DNA of 64,000 nt from positions 1,364,001 to 1,428,000 of the forward strand of contig NZ_CP097128.1 in assembly GCF_023330685.1 (NCBI RefSeq). The letters run 5' to 3'. Source of the DNA: Conexibacter sp. DBS9H8 (lineage in GTDB: Bacteria > Actinomycetota > Thermoleophilia > Solirubrobacterales > Solirubrobacteraceae). Below are positions 19,977 through 27,548 of this stretch, piece after piece (positions within the stretch are counted from its first letter, which is position 1; the number at the start of each line of letters is the position of its first letter). A program made the position numbers and the translations under genes. The notes beneath the pieces were generated by a model, which did no database searches, had not been told where the DNA came from, and saw nothing but the letters and a program-made list of their open reading frames with translations.

Positions 19977-20219
19977 ATGCCCGATTGTTTCCTCTGCGCC
20001 AAGCACCGTTCCCTCGACTCGCAGCCTCCTGGGGCGTCAGGTCGCCCCAGTCCGACGCAGGCCGGCGCAACGCGGGAAGGCGCGCGCGTACTGGTGGACG
20101 CGAATCGACGAGTGGTCGGACGCGCCGAGGAGGGCTGGCCTCTGAGGTCGCTACGTCGTCTCGGTGCACGCGGTGCCGCAGCGACTCGGCCGGGTCGCCT
20201 GGTCGGTTGGGAGACTTGA
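19977..20219 (+). pseudogene. Degraded HIT-family (histidine triad) gene remnant
   Basis: The frame at 19977 begins MPDCFLCAKHR, matching the Cys-rich start of HIT proteins, then loses similarity. At 20089-20145 another frame encodes YWWTRIDEWSDAPRRAGL, which resembles the C-terminal end of the same family. The central catalytic region with the HxHxH triad is missing. The order and spacing suggest an internally deleted, frameshifted remnant. This is my pattern recognition, not an alignment. The 408-bp gap between the antitoxin and the APH-like gene holds nothing else I can identify. Confidence 0.4.
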
Positions 20220-20223
20220 TGGT

Positions 20224-21027
20224 GTGGAGGAGCAGCGACTACCCGGCGGTAATGCCGGCGGCGCGACGCGCGTCGGAGAGACCGTGCGTCGCCCGGCGGG
20301 GCCGTGGACGCCCACGGTGCATGCGTTGCTGAACTACCTCGAGGCTCAGCAGTTCTCCGGCTCACCGAGAGCGATCGGTATCGACGGCCAGGGCCGGGAG
20401 GTCCTGACGTTCCTTCCCGGGGAGACCGTTGGAGACGCTCAGCCGTGGCCCGCGTGGGTGCATTCCGACGCGGCGCTGCTCGACGTTGGGGCCTGGCTGC
20501 GTCGCTATCACGACACCGTCGCTGGGTTTGTCCCTCCCGCTGACGCGGCCTGGCGGCTGGCCTCACAGCAATGGAAGCCGGGAATGATCGTCGGCCACAA
20601 CGATGCCGCGCCCTACAACGCCGTCTGGCGCGCCGTCTCGACCCAGGGCGGCGGACGACTCAGTGGGTTCATCGATTGGGACTTTGCCGGACCGTGCTCC
20701 GCGATCTGGGACCTGGCCTACGTCGTGTTCTCCTGGGGTCCGCTGCACGCACGGGACACCGTCACCGCTGAGGGGTTCAGCCGGTTCGAGGACCGTCCGC
20801 GCCGCGTCCGGCTGCTGCTGGACGCCTACGGCTACACCGGCACGATGACAGCGATCCTCGCCGCGGTGCGAGCGCGCGTCGAGGATCTCTCCGACACGGT
20901 GCTGAGGCTCGCCCGTGAGGGAGACCCGCTGTTCAGGCGCATGGTCACCGACGGCACCGTCGACGCTCAACGGCGCGCCCTCGCCGAACTCGATCGCGAT
21001 GCCGCCACCTTCGAGGCCGCCGGGTGA
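20224..21027 (+). CDS. Aminoglycoside phosphotransferase (APH)-like kinase
   Basis: From the GTG at 20224 this is a 267-aa APH/ChoK-like kinase. It opens with a lobe typical of the family (VRRPAGPWTPTVHALLNYLE). The Brenner catalytic motif is VGHNDAAPYN (HxDxxxxN) and the metal-binding motif is IDWDFAGP. Such proteins phosphorylate aminoglycosides, choline, homoserine or similar small molecules, and the sequence does not say which. The N-terminal glycine-rich loop is short (GGNAGGATRVG). The start overlaps the upstream HIT remnant region. The gene lies in the accessory-looking stretch. Confidence 0.8.
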   Translation: MEEQRLPGGNAGGATRVGETVRRPAGPWTPTVHALLNYLEAQQFSGSPRAIGIDGQGREVLTFLPGETVGDAQPWPAWVHSDAALLDVGAWLRRYHDTVAGFVPPADAAWRLASQQWKPGMIVGHNDAAPYNAVWRAVSTQGGGRLSGFIDWDFAGPCSAIWDLAYVVFSWGPLHARDTVTAEGFSRFEDRPRRVRLLLDAYGYTGTMTAILAAVRARVEDLSDTVLRLAREGDPLFRRMVTDGTVDAQRRALAELDRDAATFEAAG

Positions 21028-21148
21028 CCGCAAAGCGGTCTCCCTGGGCTCGCCAGGGGGACGCTGCTCTGCTCACGGGGTTCGCTCGATGCCCAGGTCG
21101 GCAGGGCGGACACCCACCCCGATCGACCGCCTCCCGACCGACTGTCTC

Positions 21149-22087
21149 CTACGGCCCGGCCGCTTTGGCGCTCAAGAGCTCTATCCGGTTGCCCCAGGGA
21201 TCTTCTGTGTAGAAGCGCCGACATTCAGGCAGGGCCTCGTCCCAGCTGACCGGGGCGCCGACGGTCGACAGACGTGCCGCCATCTCGTCGAGTCGTCCGG
21301 GTGTCACCCGCAGCGCGGGATGCGCTTTCCGCGCTGGCGCGAACGATTCTTGGACACCGATGTGCAATTGCTGGGAGCCGAGCGCGAACCAGACTCCACC
21401 ACGCCCGCGTAGGAGCGGCGGCTTCTCGATCTCCGGTAGCCCGAGAAGCTCGCCGAAGAAGCGGCGTGCTTCCTCCTCACATCCGCTGGGCGCAGCAAGC
21501 TGAACGTGGTCAAGACCGACCACATCACCCACGATCGGCGGCTCAGCGGCGGCGCCCGCGGCCACGAGTTCACTCCAGGTAAACGCGGCACGGAGCTCGA
21601 GACCTTCTGCCGCGAGATTCTCGGTGCCGCCGGACTCGCGATCGATGACCGAGAGAACCGCGATGATTTCTGCGCCGCTGGCGCGGAGCTCTCGGGCCGC
21701 GTCGATGATCGCCCCGCCCGTGCTCACGACATCCTCGACGATCACCAGCCGCCGACGCGCGACCTCCCCACCCTCCGCGAGACGACAGGTGCCGTATTCC
21801 TTCGGCTTCTTGCGGACGAACACTGCAGGCAGGCCGGTGAGCTGGGAGAGGATCGTGACCAACGGGATCCCGCCGAGCTCCAGGCCCGCGAGAGCGTCGA
21901 CGTCAGCGGGCAGCAACCGTAGGAGCGACTCGCCGACAACCCTCAGCAGGACAGGCTCGGCCTCAAACTGGTACTTGTCGAAGTACTCCGTGCTGGTCTG
22001 CCCGGACCGGAGCACGAACTCGCCAGACAGGTGCGCAGACTCATAGATGCGTCGGGCCAGCGCGACGTCAGAACGTCCTTCCAACAC
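21149..22087 (-). CDS. Orotate phosphoribosyltransferase fused to a VOC/glyoxalase domain
   Basis: Residues 5-180 are a complete orotate phosphoribosyltransferase, which makes OMP from orotate and PRPP. They include GEFVLRSGQTSTEYFDKYQF, VRKKPKEYGTCRL and the PRPP loop VIVEDVVSTGG (115-125). Residues 188-306 are a separate vicinal-oxygen-chelate domain starting VVGLDHVQLA, with candidate metal ligands His194, His242 and Glu303. The frame is continuous with a short Ala-rich linker. A PyrE fused to a VOC domain is not an arrangement I recognise. The GTG start lies nine bases after TAGACT, so a near-leaderless transcript is possible. Confidence 0.85.
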   Translation of the reverse strand: MLEGRSDVALARRIYESAHLSGEFVLRSGQTSTEYFDKYQFEAEPVLLRVVGESLLRLLPADVDALAGLELGGIPLVTILSQLTGLPAVFVRKKPKEYGTCRLAEGGEVARRRLVIVEDVVSTGGAIIDAARELRASGAEIIAVLSVIDRESGGTENLAAEGLELRAAFTWSELVAAGAAAEPPIVGDVVGLDHVQLAAPSGCEEEARRFFGELLGLPEIEKPPLLRGRGGVWFALGSQQLHIGVQESFAPARKAHPALRVTPGRLDEMAARLSTVGAPVSWDEALPECRRFYTEDPWGNRIELLSAKAAGP

Positions 22088-22450
22088 TGGCCGGGCAGTC
22101 TAGATGAGGTGACGGGCGCGCTCAGTCGCCATGCTCGGACCTTGGGGCGCTGGCCACCGCGGCCCAGTCCGCGCTCGCGGCTCCCGATCGTGTCAGCTCG
22201 CTCGAAGGCGCCGCCCGCGATCGGTCCCGGCACAGCTGACGGGGCCTGGGGGTCTGCCAGCGTTCCACGGCGGTCACAGCCCGGTGAGCCGGCCTGGGTT
22301 GATGGAGGCTCTGGCGTTTGATCTAGGGAGGCTGACCCGACTGCGACGGTCGCACCTGCGACGCACTGCTGGCTCGGCGGCGTTGCCGCCGAGGGGTGTT
22401 GGCTGGAAGCTCCGGCTCGTTGCCGGCCGGGCGACGGGAGCTGGGGTTGC
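22088..22450. other. 363-bp intergenic stretch with no recognisable gene
   Basis: I see no convincing coding frame, RNA or repeat here. The only identifiable element is the TAGACT box at 22097-22102 (minus strand) next to the PyrE-VOC start. It lies inside the accessory-looking region and may contain decayed sequence. Confidence 0.5.
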
Positions 22451-22864
22451 TCAGCGGGTCTCGCGGAGGTTCGCCGCAAACTGTGCCGGTGTGAGGATCG
22501 GCAGGTCGTTGCTCAGGACGAGGAGGTCCTGATCGCCGGTGACCAGGTACGCGCGGCGGTCGATGGCGAGGGCAAGGAGGTAGTTGTCGTCCGGGTCTCG
22601 GGAGCCGACTGACGGTGGGCTCGCGGGATCCTCGGCGAGGGTTGCATGGTCGCGGACCCAGTTGGTGAAGGCGCCGGCTTTCTCCGGGGCGATCCGTTGG
22701 CGAAGCTTGGGATAGGCGAGCGTCCGCTTGAGCTCTGTGAGCAGGAACTCGGAGACGACGAGCTCGAACTGGCCGTCGCGGCTGGCACGCAGGATCTCGG
22801 CCGGCGATCCCTTGGCGGACAGCACACCTGAGATCAGGACGTTGACGTCAACGACCGCGCGCAC
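22451..22864 (-). CDS. PIN-domain toxin of a second toxin-antitoxin module
   Basis: This 137-aa protein starts VRAVVDVNVLISGVLS, the beginning of the 'putative toxin-antitoxin PIN domain' family. Acidic metal ligands are visible in AVVDVN, LLTELKRTL and GSRDPDDNYLLALA, with the closing VTGDQDLLVL. The GTG at 22864 lies 17 bases inside the antitoxin gene, so the two are translationally coupled. A longer frame to 22972 would simply run back through the antitoxin gene in another frame. It should act as an RNase restrained by the upstream protein. Confidence 0.85.
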   Translation of the reverse strand: MRAVVDVNVLISGVLSAKGSPAEILRASRDGQFELVVSEFLLTELKRTLAYPKLRQRIAPEKAGAFTNWVRDHATLAEDPASPPSVGSRDPDDNYLLALAIDRRAYLVTGDQDLLVLSNDLPILTPAQFAANLRETR

Positions 22865-23099
22865 CAGATGACCGTCGCCGAGGCCTCGTCGCGTGCTGCG
22901 CCTCGACGGCGAGCTCGGACGCCTTTGCTTCGGACATCGTCGCGTCTGCCCACAGTTCGTCGAGGACGTCAAGCTTGAGATCGCGACGCAGCGATTCCTC
23001 GATCACGGCGCTATCGGAGGCGCCGGTCCGTGCGGCGCGGATCTTGACCCACTTCAGGACATCCTCGTCGATCGTCAGCGTTGTACGAACCTTCGCCAC
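22848..23099 (-). CDS. Ribbon-helix-helix antitoxin of the second toxin-antitoxin module
   Basis: This 83-aa protein begins MAKVRTTLTIDEDVLKWVKI (GTG start) and continues into ESLRRDLKLDVLDEL, an RHH/CopG-like DNA-binding start with a toxin-binding C-terminal half. The minus strand shows TAAGAT, six bases, then GTG with no Shine-Dalgarno site, the same layout as the first antitoxin. The promoter box lies in the imperfect palindrome CATCTTATCATCATGATG (23105-23122), a possible autorepression site. The last 17 bases overlap the PIN gene. Confidence 0.8.
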   Translation of the reverse strand: MAKVRTTLTIDEDVLKWVKIRAARTGASDSAVIEESLRRDLKLDVLDELWADATMSEAKASELAVEAQHATRPRRRSSGARGR

Positions 23100-23114
23100 G
23101 GCCGCATCTTATCA

Positions 23115-23668
23115 TCATGATGCGGTGATGCGAACGGAGATCGCCAGCGGGTCGCCTGGACAGTGCCGGGGCCGTTGGAACTCGTCAAACACGACCACCA
23201 GATGCTCCGACAGTGATCGGAGTGCGAGAAGCTGGGCATGGAGCGTCTCGGCGTCTTGGGCTGGCGCGGCGGCCGGACTGCGCACGGTGCCCTTGATCTC
23301 CTTTACGTCGAACCCGATCTCCTTCTCCAGCGCCCCGATCTGACGCTGCGCCGCTCGCCGTAGCCGCTTCTCTGGGCGCCCGACCATCGCGTCGTGCACG
23401 CACCCAATGAAGCCGGGAATGCTCACAACCCGTTGAAGATTCACCTTTACGACGTCGAACGGCGGCGCGTCGTCTCCGTGCGAGCGAGCTCGAGCGCGAG
23501 CTGATTGATGAACGTCGTCTTACCGGTGTCGCGTGGACCAAAGAGCGCGACGTTGGCTTGCCCCTTCAAGATCAGCGACACCTGGTTGGCGAAAGTCTCC
23601 ATCCCGACGATCTTCGACGGATCATCGACAGGGCGGCCCCACACGAACGGATTCAAGGCACTCGGCAT
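23115..23668 (-). pseudogene. Frameshifted and truncated P-loop ATPase (AAA/archaeal-ATPase type)
   Basis: From the ATG at 23668 the frame encodes MPSALNPFVWGRPVDDPSKI and a Walker A FGPRDTGKTTFINQLALEL, then ends near 23447 after a shift. A second frame picks up as HGDDAPPFDVVKVNLQRVV and runs through a Walker B-like LVVVFDEFQ before losing similarity and stopping at 23115. The two frames join within a few bases near 23482. I infer one ancestral gene with a one-base frameshift and a missing 3' part. The break abuts the antitoxin promoter, so the toxin-antitoxin module may have replaced the end of this gene. Confidence 0.7.
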
Positions 23669-23918
23669 CAACCCACGACCGTGACGGGCTGCCGGGACAG
23701 ATGTGTGCCGCGAGGGCGATACGACCAGTACACGCTCCTGCCGCGCGGCCTCTCGTGCAAAGAGGGAAAGACGACCGCGTCTGCTCGCGAGCCGCATGCA
23801 CCCTCACGAGCTTGAACCCGTGTCCCGAGGGTGGCTGGCGTCCGACTCGATGTGGGGCGCAGCGAATCCCGGGACATGTTGGGGACAGCTTCCCGCCCGC
23901 GGCGGGGCCCCGCAACGG

Positions 23919-23941
23919 AAAAACGCCCGAGCGATCGGGCG
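23919..23941 (-). terminator. Rho-independent terminator after tRNA-Thr
   Basis: On the minus strand CGCCCGA pairs with TCGGGCG across a TCGC loop, followed immediately by TTTTT. It begins eight bases after the tRNA 3' end and is the only classical intrinsic terminator with a clear U-tract that I found in the window. Confidence 0.88.
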
Positions 23942-23948
23942 GTCCAGA

Positions 23949-24021
<73 letters not shown>

Positions 24022-24216
24022 GCGGAGGGGAGAGGATAGACGGACCGGCGCCAAAGTGGTGGGCGATCGCACACGGGTGGGAACCTCGGGATCACGGTCC
24101 GAAGACGCCGGTGCGGAGGGTGGCGGTCGGAAACCCGGTCCGTCCCCGCCCACCACCCTCGCCCCGGGTCCGGTGATGAGGCCCGGTCCGCCCCACCCCC
24201 GGATCGCGCACGCGGT

Positions 24217-24242
24217 GGACGGGGACGCGAACGCCCCCGTCC
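24217..24242 (-). terminator. Possible hairpin downstream of the ferritin-like operon
   Basis: GGACGGGG pairs with CCCCGTCC across a ten-base loop, 18 bases after the stop codon of the second ferritin-like gene. No U-tract is present. The rest of the gap to the tRNA (24022-24216) is GC-rich and holds nothing recognisable. Confidence 0.4.
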
Positions 24243-24259
24243 CCGCAGCGACGGCTGGA

Positions 24260-24889
24260 CTACTTGATCAGCGGGCCCGCGGCCTTGAGGACCTGGGCCT
24301 TGGTCAGCGGCTTGTCAAAGCCACCGTTCGGCACCGGCGACTTGCCGGTGAGCAGGCCGATCGCCGCGGCGTGACGGGCCTCGACCTGGACGATCGAGCC
24401 GGCCGCGCCGAGCAGGGCCTTGCTCTTGAGCAGCGGGCCGGCGCCGTTGTAGGCGCCGACACCGAGGTTCTCGACCGTGTAGGCCAGGTCGAGGAAGGTT
24501 GCCGCGGTGGTGACCGGGAAGACGAACGTCGGCATCTTCACCGGGGTTCCGCCGCCGGACTTGATCGCGGCAGTCAGAGCCGAGACGTGCTCGGCCTCCT
24601 GGGCGCCGAACATCGCGGCGAGGGCCTTGGCCTCACCGGTGAGACCAACCGCCTTGGCCTTGACCTGGTAGAAGTTCGTCTCCAGGTACTCGAGCGTCAG
24701 CGCGAAGTTGAGGATGTCCAGGTCACTGGTGGCATCCGCGGCAAACGCGGTGGAGACGAACGGAGCGACCGCGCCGAGGCCGAAGGTCGCACCCGCGGCC
24801 ATCGCACCCCGCAGGATGAATGTCGCGCGGTTCATGCCGTGAACCTCCACGGCGTCCAGCCCAGGGCTGGGAGTCATTGTTTCAGTCAT
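24260..24889 (-). CDS. Ferritin-like domain protein, exported
   Basis: This protein of about 209 aa has an N-terminal export segment (MNRATFILRGAMAAGATFGL then a hydrophobic run to AFAA) and a ferritin-like four-helix domain. Conserved ferritin-like segments are ILNFALTLEYLETNFY, FGAQEAEHVSAL and VQVEARHAAAIG, whose Glu/His residues could bind a di-iron site. It is a close paralogue of the preceding gene. I prefer the ATG at 24889 with AGAGGA about 10 bases upstream. An alternative GTG at 24919 overlaps the previous stop codon but lacks a ribosome site. Function in metal storage or stress protection is a guess. Confidence 0.85.
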   Translation of the reverse strand: MTETMTPSPGLDAVEVHGMNRATFILRGAMAAGATFGLGAVAPFVSTAFAADATSDLDILNFALTLEYLETNFYQVKAKAVGLTGEAKALAAMFGAQEAEHVSALTAAIKSGGGTPVKMPTFVFPVTTAATFLDLAYTVENLGVGAYNGAGPLLKSKALLGAAGSIVQVEARHAAAIGLLTGKSPVPNGGFDKPLTKAQVLKAAGPLIK

Positions 24890-24915
24890 GGAAAGGTCGT
24901 CCTCTAGTTCGAAGG

Positions 24916-25650
24916 TCACGCGATGAACGGCTTGACGACGGCGAGCACCTGGCTGGCCGACATGCCCTTGGCGAACGCGCCGTCAGGGGTGGGGGACTGC
25001 TTGGTGAGCGTGTTGAGCGTCGCCGCGTGCCGGCCTTCCACGGTGTGAATCGCCAGAGCGGCCGCGAGAATCTCCGGGCTCTTGATCAGCGGGGCCTGGC
25101 CGAGGTAGGCGGCCGCGCCGAGGTTCTCGACGGTCGCCGCGAGGCTCGCGACGCTCGCCGCGCTCTTGAGCGGGAACTTGCCCGTCGGCTCCTTCGCCGG
25201 CGTGCCCAACTTCATCGCGACGGCGTGGAGGGCGGCGACGTGCTGGGCCTCCTCCGCACCGAAGGTCTTCAGTAGGGAGAGGGTGGAGCCGCTGAACAGA
25301 CCGCTGGCGGCAACCTTGGCGTAGAACTGGTCCTCGAGGTACTCGAGCGTGAGGGCGTAGTTGACGATCCCCAGGTCGCCGGCGCCGAAGCTCGCGGTTT
25401 CAGAGGTGGCTCCGCTCGCGCTGGAGGTCGAACCCGACGAACTCGAGGTCTTGGCCGGAGCTGAGCTCTTGGTCGCGGTGTTGGAGCTCGAACCGCAGGC
25501 GGCGATGAAGGCGGCCAGGCCGCTGGCGGCCACGGCCGAACCCATGCCCTTGCCGGCCATCTTCAGGAACTTCTTGCGCGCGACGTCGTCACGAGCGAGC
25601 TCGACGACGATCCCGGATTGCTCCGTGTCGCCCTGAACTGTTGGATTCAC
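24916..25650 (-). CDS. Ferritin-like domain lipoprotein
   Basis: This 244-aa protein starts with a basic stretch (ARKKFLKMAGKGMG), a hydrophobic segment and a lipobox-like LAAFIAACGSS, followed by a Ser/Thr-rich spacer. It is therefore predicted to be exported and lipid-anchored. The ferritin-like domain shows IVNYALTLEYLEDQFY, FGAEEAQHVAAL and HTVEGRHAATLN, closely matching the downstream paralogue. The GTG start has AAGGAG five bases upstream. The pair is co-directional and nearly overlapping, so they are likely one operon, and the two proteins may form a complex. Confidence 0.87.
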   Translation of the reverse strand: MNPTVQGDTEQSGIVVELARDDVARKKFLKMAGKGMGSAVAASGLAAFIAACGSSSNTATKSSAPAKTSSSSGSTSSASGATSETASFGAGDLGIVNYALTLEYLEDQFYAKVAASGLFSGSTLSLLKTFGAEEAQHVAALHAVAMKLGTPAKEPTGKFPLKSAASVASLAATVENLGAAAYLGQAPLIKSPEILAAALAIHTVEGRHAATLNTLTKQSPTPDGAFAKGMSASQVLAVVKPFIA

Positions 25651-25811
25651 AGCATCTCCTTGGGTGTGAAGCCCGGTCCGAAGGCCGGGATCTAGTGGGG
25701 AGTACGCCCGCGGGTGCCGGGTGGATCACCCTGGGGTGTGTGCGGCGGGTTACGTCGGCCTCGGAGACGCGGGCGGCTGATCCGCCTGCCCCGGGCCGTC
25801 GTAGACAGAGC

Positions 25812-26237
25812 ATGGCCCAGACCCTTCGCCTCACCGCAGTCGCTCTCACCGTCGCGCTCCTCGCCGCGGCCTGTGGCAGCTCCAGCTCGTCTTCGACGAC
25901 CGCCGCCTCGACGACGACGATGCACATGGCGACGGTGGCGCCGAACAAGACGACCGCGGGATCGAGCAGCACGCCGATGTCCGGGCACGTCCTCGTGACG
26001 ATCCACAACTACCAGTACTCGCCCGATCATCTCGTCGTCACCGCCGGAACGAAGGTCACCTTCCACAACGAGGATCAGACCGCGCACACGGCAACGGCAC
26101 TGAACCAGTCCTTCGACACGGGCACGATCGAGCCGGGGAAGTCCGCGACGGTGACCCTCACGAAGGTCGGCAAGTTCCCCTACCACTGCCTCTTTCACGC
26201 CTTCATGACCGGGACGATCACCGTCGTCGCCAAGTAG
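25812..26237 (+). CDS. Cupredoxin-domain lipoprotein (blue copper protein)
   Basis: This 141-aa protein has a signal peptide with lipobox LLAAAC (Cys21), a Ser/Thr-rich spacer and a plastocyanin/amicyanin-like domain. The type 1 copper ligands are all present: His92 in TAHTAT and Cys126, His129 and Met132 in YHCLFHAFM. It should carry electrons or copper at the outer membrane face. It is divergent from the ferritin-like operon, sharing a 161-bp intergenic region, which may mean joint regulation in iron/copper redox stress. Confidence 0.9.
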   Translation: MAQTLRLTAVALTVALLAAACGSSSSSSTTAASTTTMHMATVAPNKTTAGSSSTPMSGHVLVTIHNYQYSPDHLVVTAGTKVTFHNEDQTAHTATALNQSFDTGTIEPGKSATVTLTKVGKFPYHCLFHAFMTGTITVVAK

Positions 26238-26318
26238 CGCGCGCCGCCCCGGGGGCTCGCGCAAACTCGCCGAGGTGCTTTATTGAAAGCTCACCCCCGA
26301 ACCTCAGGAGGCCAGGCC

Positions 26319-27101
26319 GTGCCCGTACGCGTCGGAGTTCAGATCCAGCCCCAGCACAGCGACTTCCACGCGATGCTCGACGCCTTCCGCCAAGCCGACG
26401 AGCTCGGGGTCGACACGATCTACACCTGGGATCACTTCTACCCGCTCTACGGTGAGCCCGACGGCAAGCACTGGGAGGGTCTGACCACCCTCACCGCGCT
26501 CGCCGCCGTCACCTCCCGGGCCAACGTCGGCGGGCTCGTCTTCTGCAACTCCTACCGCAACCCGCAACTGCTCGCCGACGCCCACCGGACGATCGATCAC
26601 CTCTCCAACGGTCGGGTGATCCTCGGGATCGGTGCCGGCTGGTTCGAACGCGACTACGACGAGTACGGGTACGCGTTCGGCACCGCCCCGGACCGCCTGC
26701 GCGCCCTGCGCCGTGATCTGCCGCTGATGAAGGAGCGGCTCGGCAAGCTGAACCCGGCGCCGACTCGGGAGATTCCGTTCCTGATCGGCGGGTCGGGAGA
26801 GAAGGTCACCCTCGCTCTCGTCGCCCAGTACGCCCACATGTGGCATGGGTTCGCGGACGTCGAGACGTACCTGCACAAGACGGCGGTCCTCGCCGAGCAC
26901 TGCGCGAAGATCGGCCGTGACCCGGCGACCATCGAGCACGTGATCGGGGCCGGCTCGAACATCCTCGAGGAGGCCGGCCCGCTCGCGGACGCGGGGGTCG
27001 CCGAGGTGACGATCGGCGTGGGCGGGGACGGCCATGGCTACGACCTCGGGCCGCTGCGCGAGCTGCTCGCCTGGCGCGACGAGTACAACGCCGCGGCGTG
27101 A
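26319..27101 (+). CDS. LLM-class (luciferase-like) F420-dependent oxidoreductase
   Basis: This 260-aa protein has the bacterial-luciferase-like TIM barrel of F420- or FMN-dependent oxidoreductases. Diagnostic segments are GVDTIYTWDHFYPLYG, VGGLVFCNSYRNPQLLA, GRVILGIGAGWFERDY and the phosphate-binding IPFLIGGSGEKVTLALVA. The family in actinobacteria commonly uses F420, but the cofactor cannot be proven here. The GTG at 26319 has AGGAGG seven bases upstream, which decides it over a TTG at 26283. Confidence 0.9.
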   Translation: MPVRVGVQIQPQHSDFHAMLDAFRQADELGVDTIYTWDHFYPLYGEPDGKHWEGLTTLTALAAVTSRANVGGLVFCNSYRNPQLLADAHRTIDHLSNGRVILGIGAGWFERDYDEYGYAFGTAPDRLRALRRDLPLMKERLGKLNPAPTREIPFLIGGSGEKVTLALVAQYAHMWHGFADVETYLHKTAVLAEHCAKIGRDPATIEHVIGAGSNILEEAGPLADAGVAEVTIGVGGDGHGYDLGPLRELLAWRDEYNAAA

Positions 27102-27157
27102 CGACGGGGCCGCGCCGCGCCCGTGAGCCGGTGCGCCTCGCCCGTCATAATGGCCCG

Positions 27158-27508
27158 ATGACCGCTTCGCGCCTCCTCACCGCCCCGCTCGCCGCCGCCG
27201 GTCTGATCGCCGGGTTCGGCGTGGCGGTCGCCAGCGGGTCGCGACCGCTCGGGGGGTTGGTGATGGCGGCCTTCGGCCTCACCTGCATCGTTCTCTGGCT
27301 CCAGCGCGACGGGCGCCGGACCGCCGGTCTGCTCACCGGGATCGGCCTGCTGGCCTTCGCCCTCTCCCACGTGCTCGGGTTGGTCATCGGCGCGTGGCCG
27401 TCGGTGTTCGTCGTCTCCGCCGCGACCGCCTATGCCTGCTGGCGTCTCTCCGACGCCGGCTGGGTCGGGCGCCGCGCCGCCCGCCCGCGCGCCGGGCTCG
27501 CGGCCTGA
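27158..27508 (+). CDS. Small integral membrane protein (116 aa), function unknown
   Basis: This protein consists of about four transmembrane helices, roughly residues 4-24, 28-46, 53-73 and 76-95, with a basic Arg/Ala tail. I do not recognise the family. The ATG at 27158 is preceded by CATAAT and six bases (GGCCCG), a near-consensus -10 box placed for a leaderless transcript. The identical GGCCCG spacer recurs before the Ser/Thr kinase gene. It is convergent with the next gene across a hairpin. Confidence 0.65.
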   Translation: MTASRLLTAPLAAAGLIAGFGVAVASGSRPLGGLVMAAFGLTCIVLWLQRDGRRTAGLLTGIGLLAFALSHVLGLVIGAWPSVFVVSAATAYACWRLSDAGWVGRRAARPRAGLAA

Positions 27509-27521
27509 GCGCGTCCGGGGC

Positions 27522-27543
27522 GGGGCGGCCCGGTGGCCGCCCC
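27522..27543. terminator. Perfect 9-bp hairpin between convergent genes
   Basis: GGGGCGGCC pairs with GGCCGCCCC across CGGT. It fills most of the 40-bp gap between two convergent stop codons. No U-tract is present. Confidence 0.55.
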
Positions 27544-27548
27544 CTGAG

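Noticed and set aside
24890..24919. Upstream GTG start at 24919 for the second ferritin-like protein
   Set aside because: It overlaps the previous stop by four bases but has no ribosome site. The ATG at 24889 has AGAGGA upstream and gives a normal export signal.
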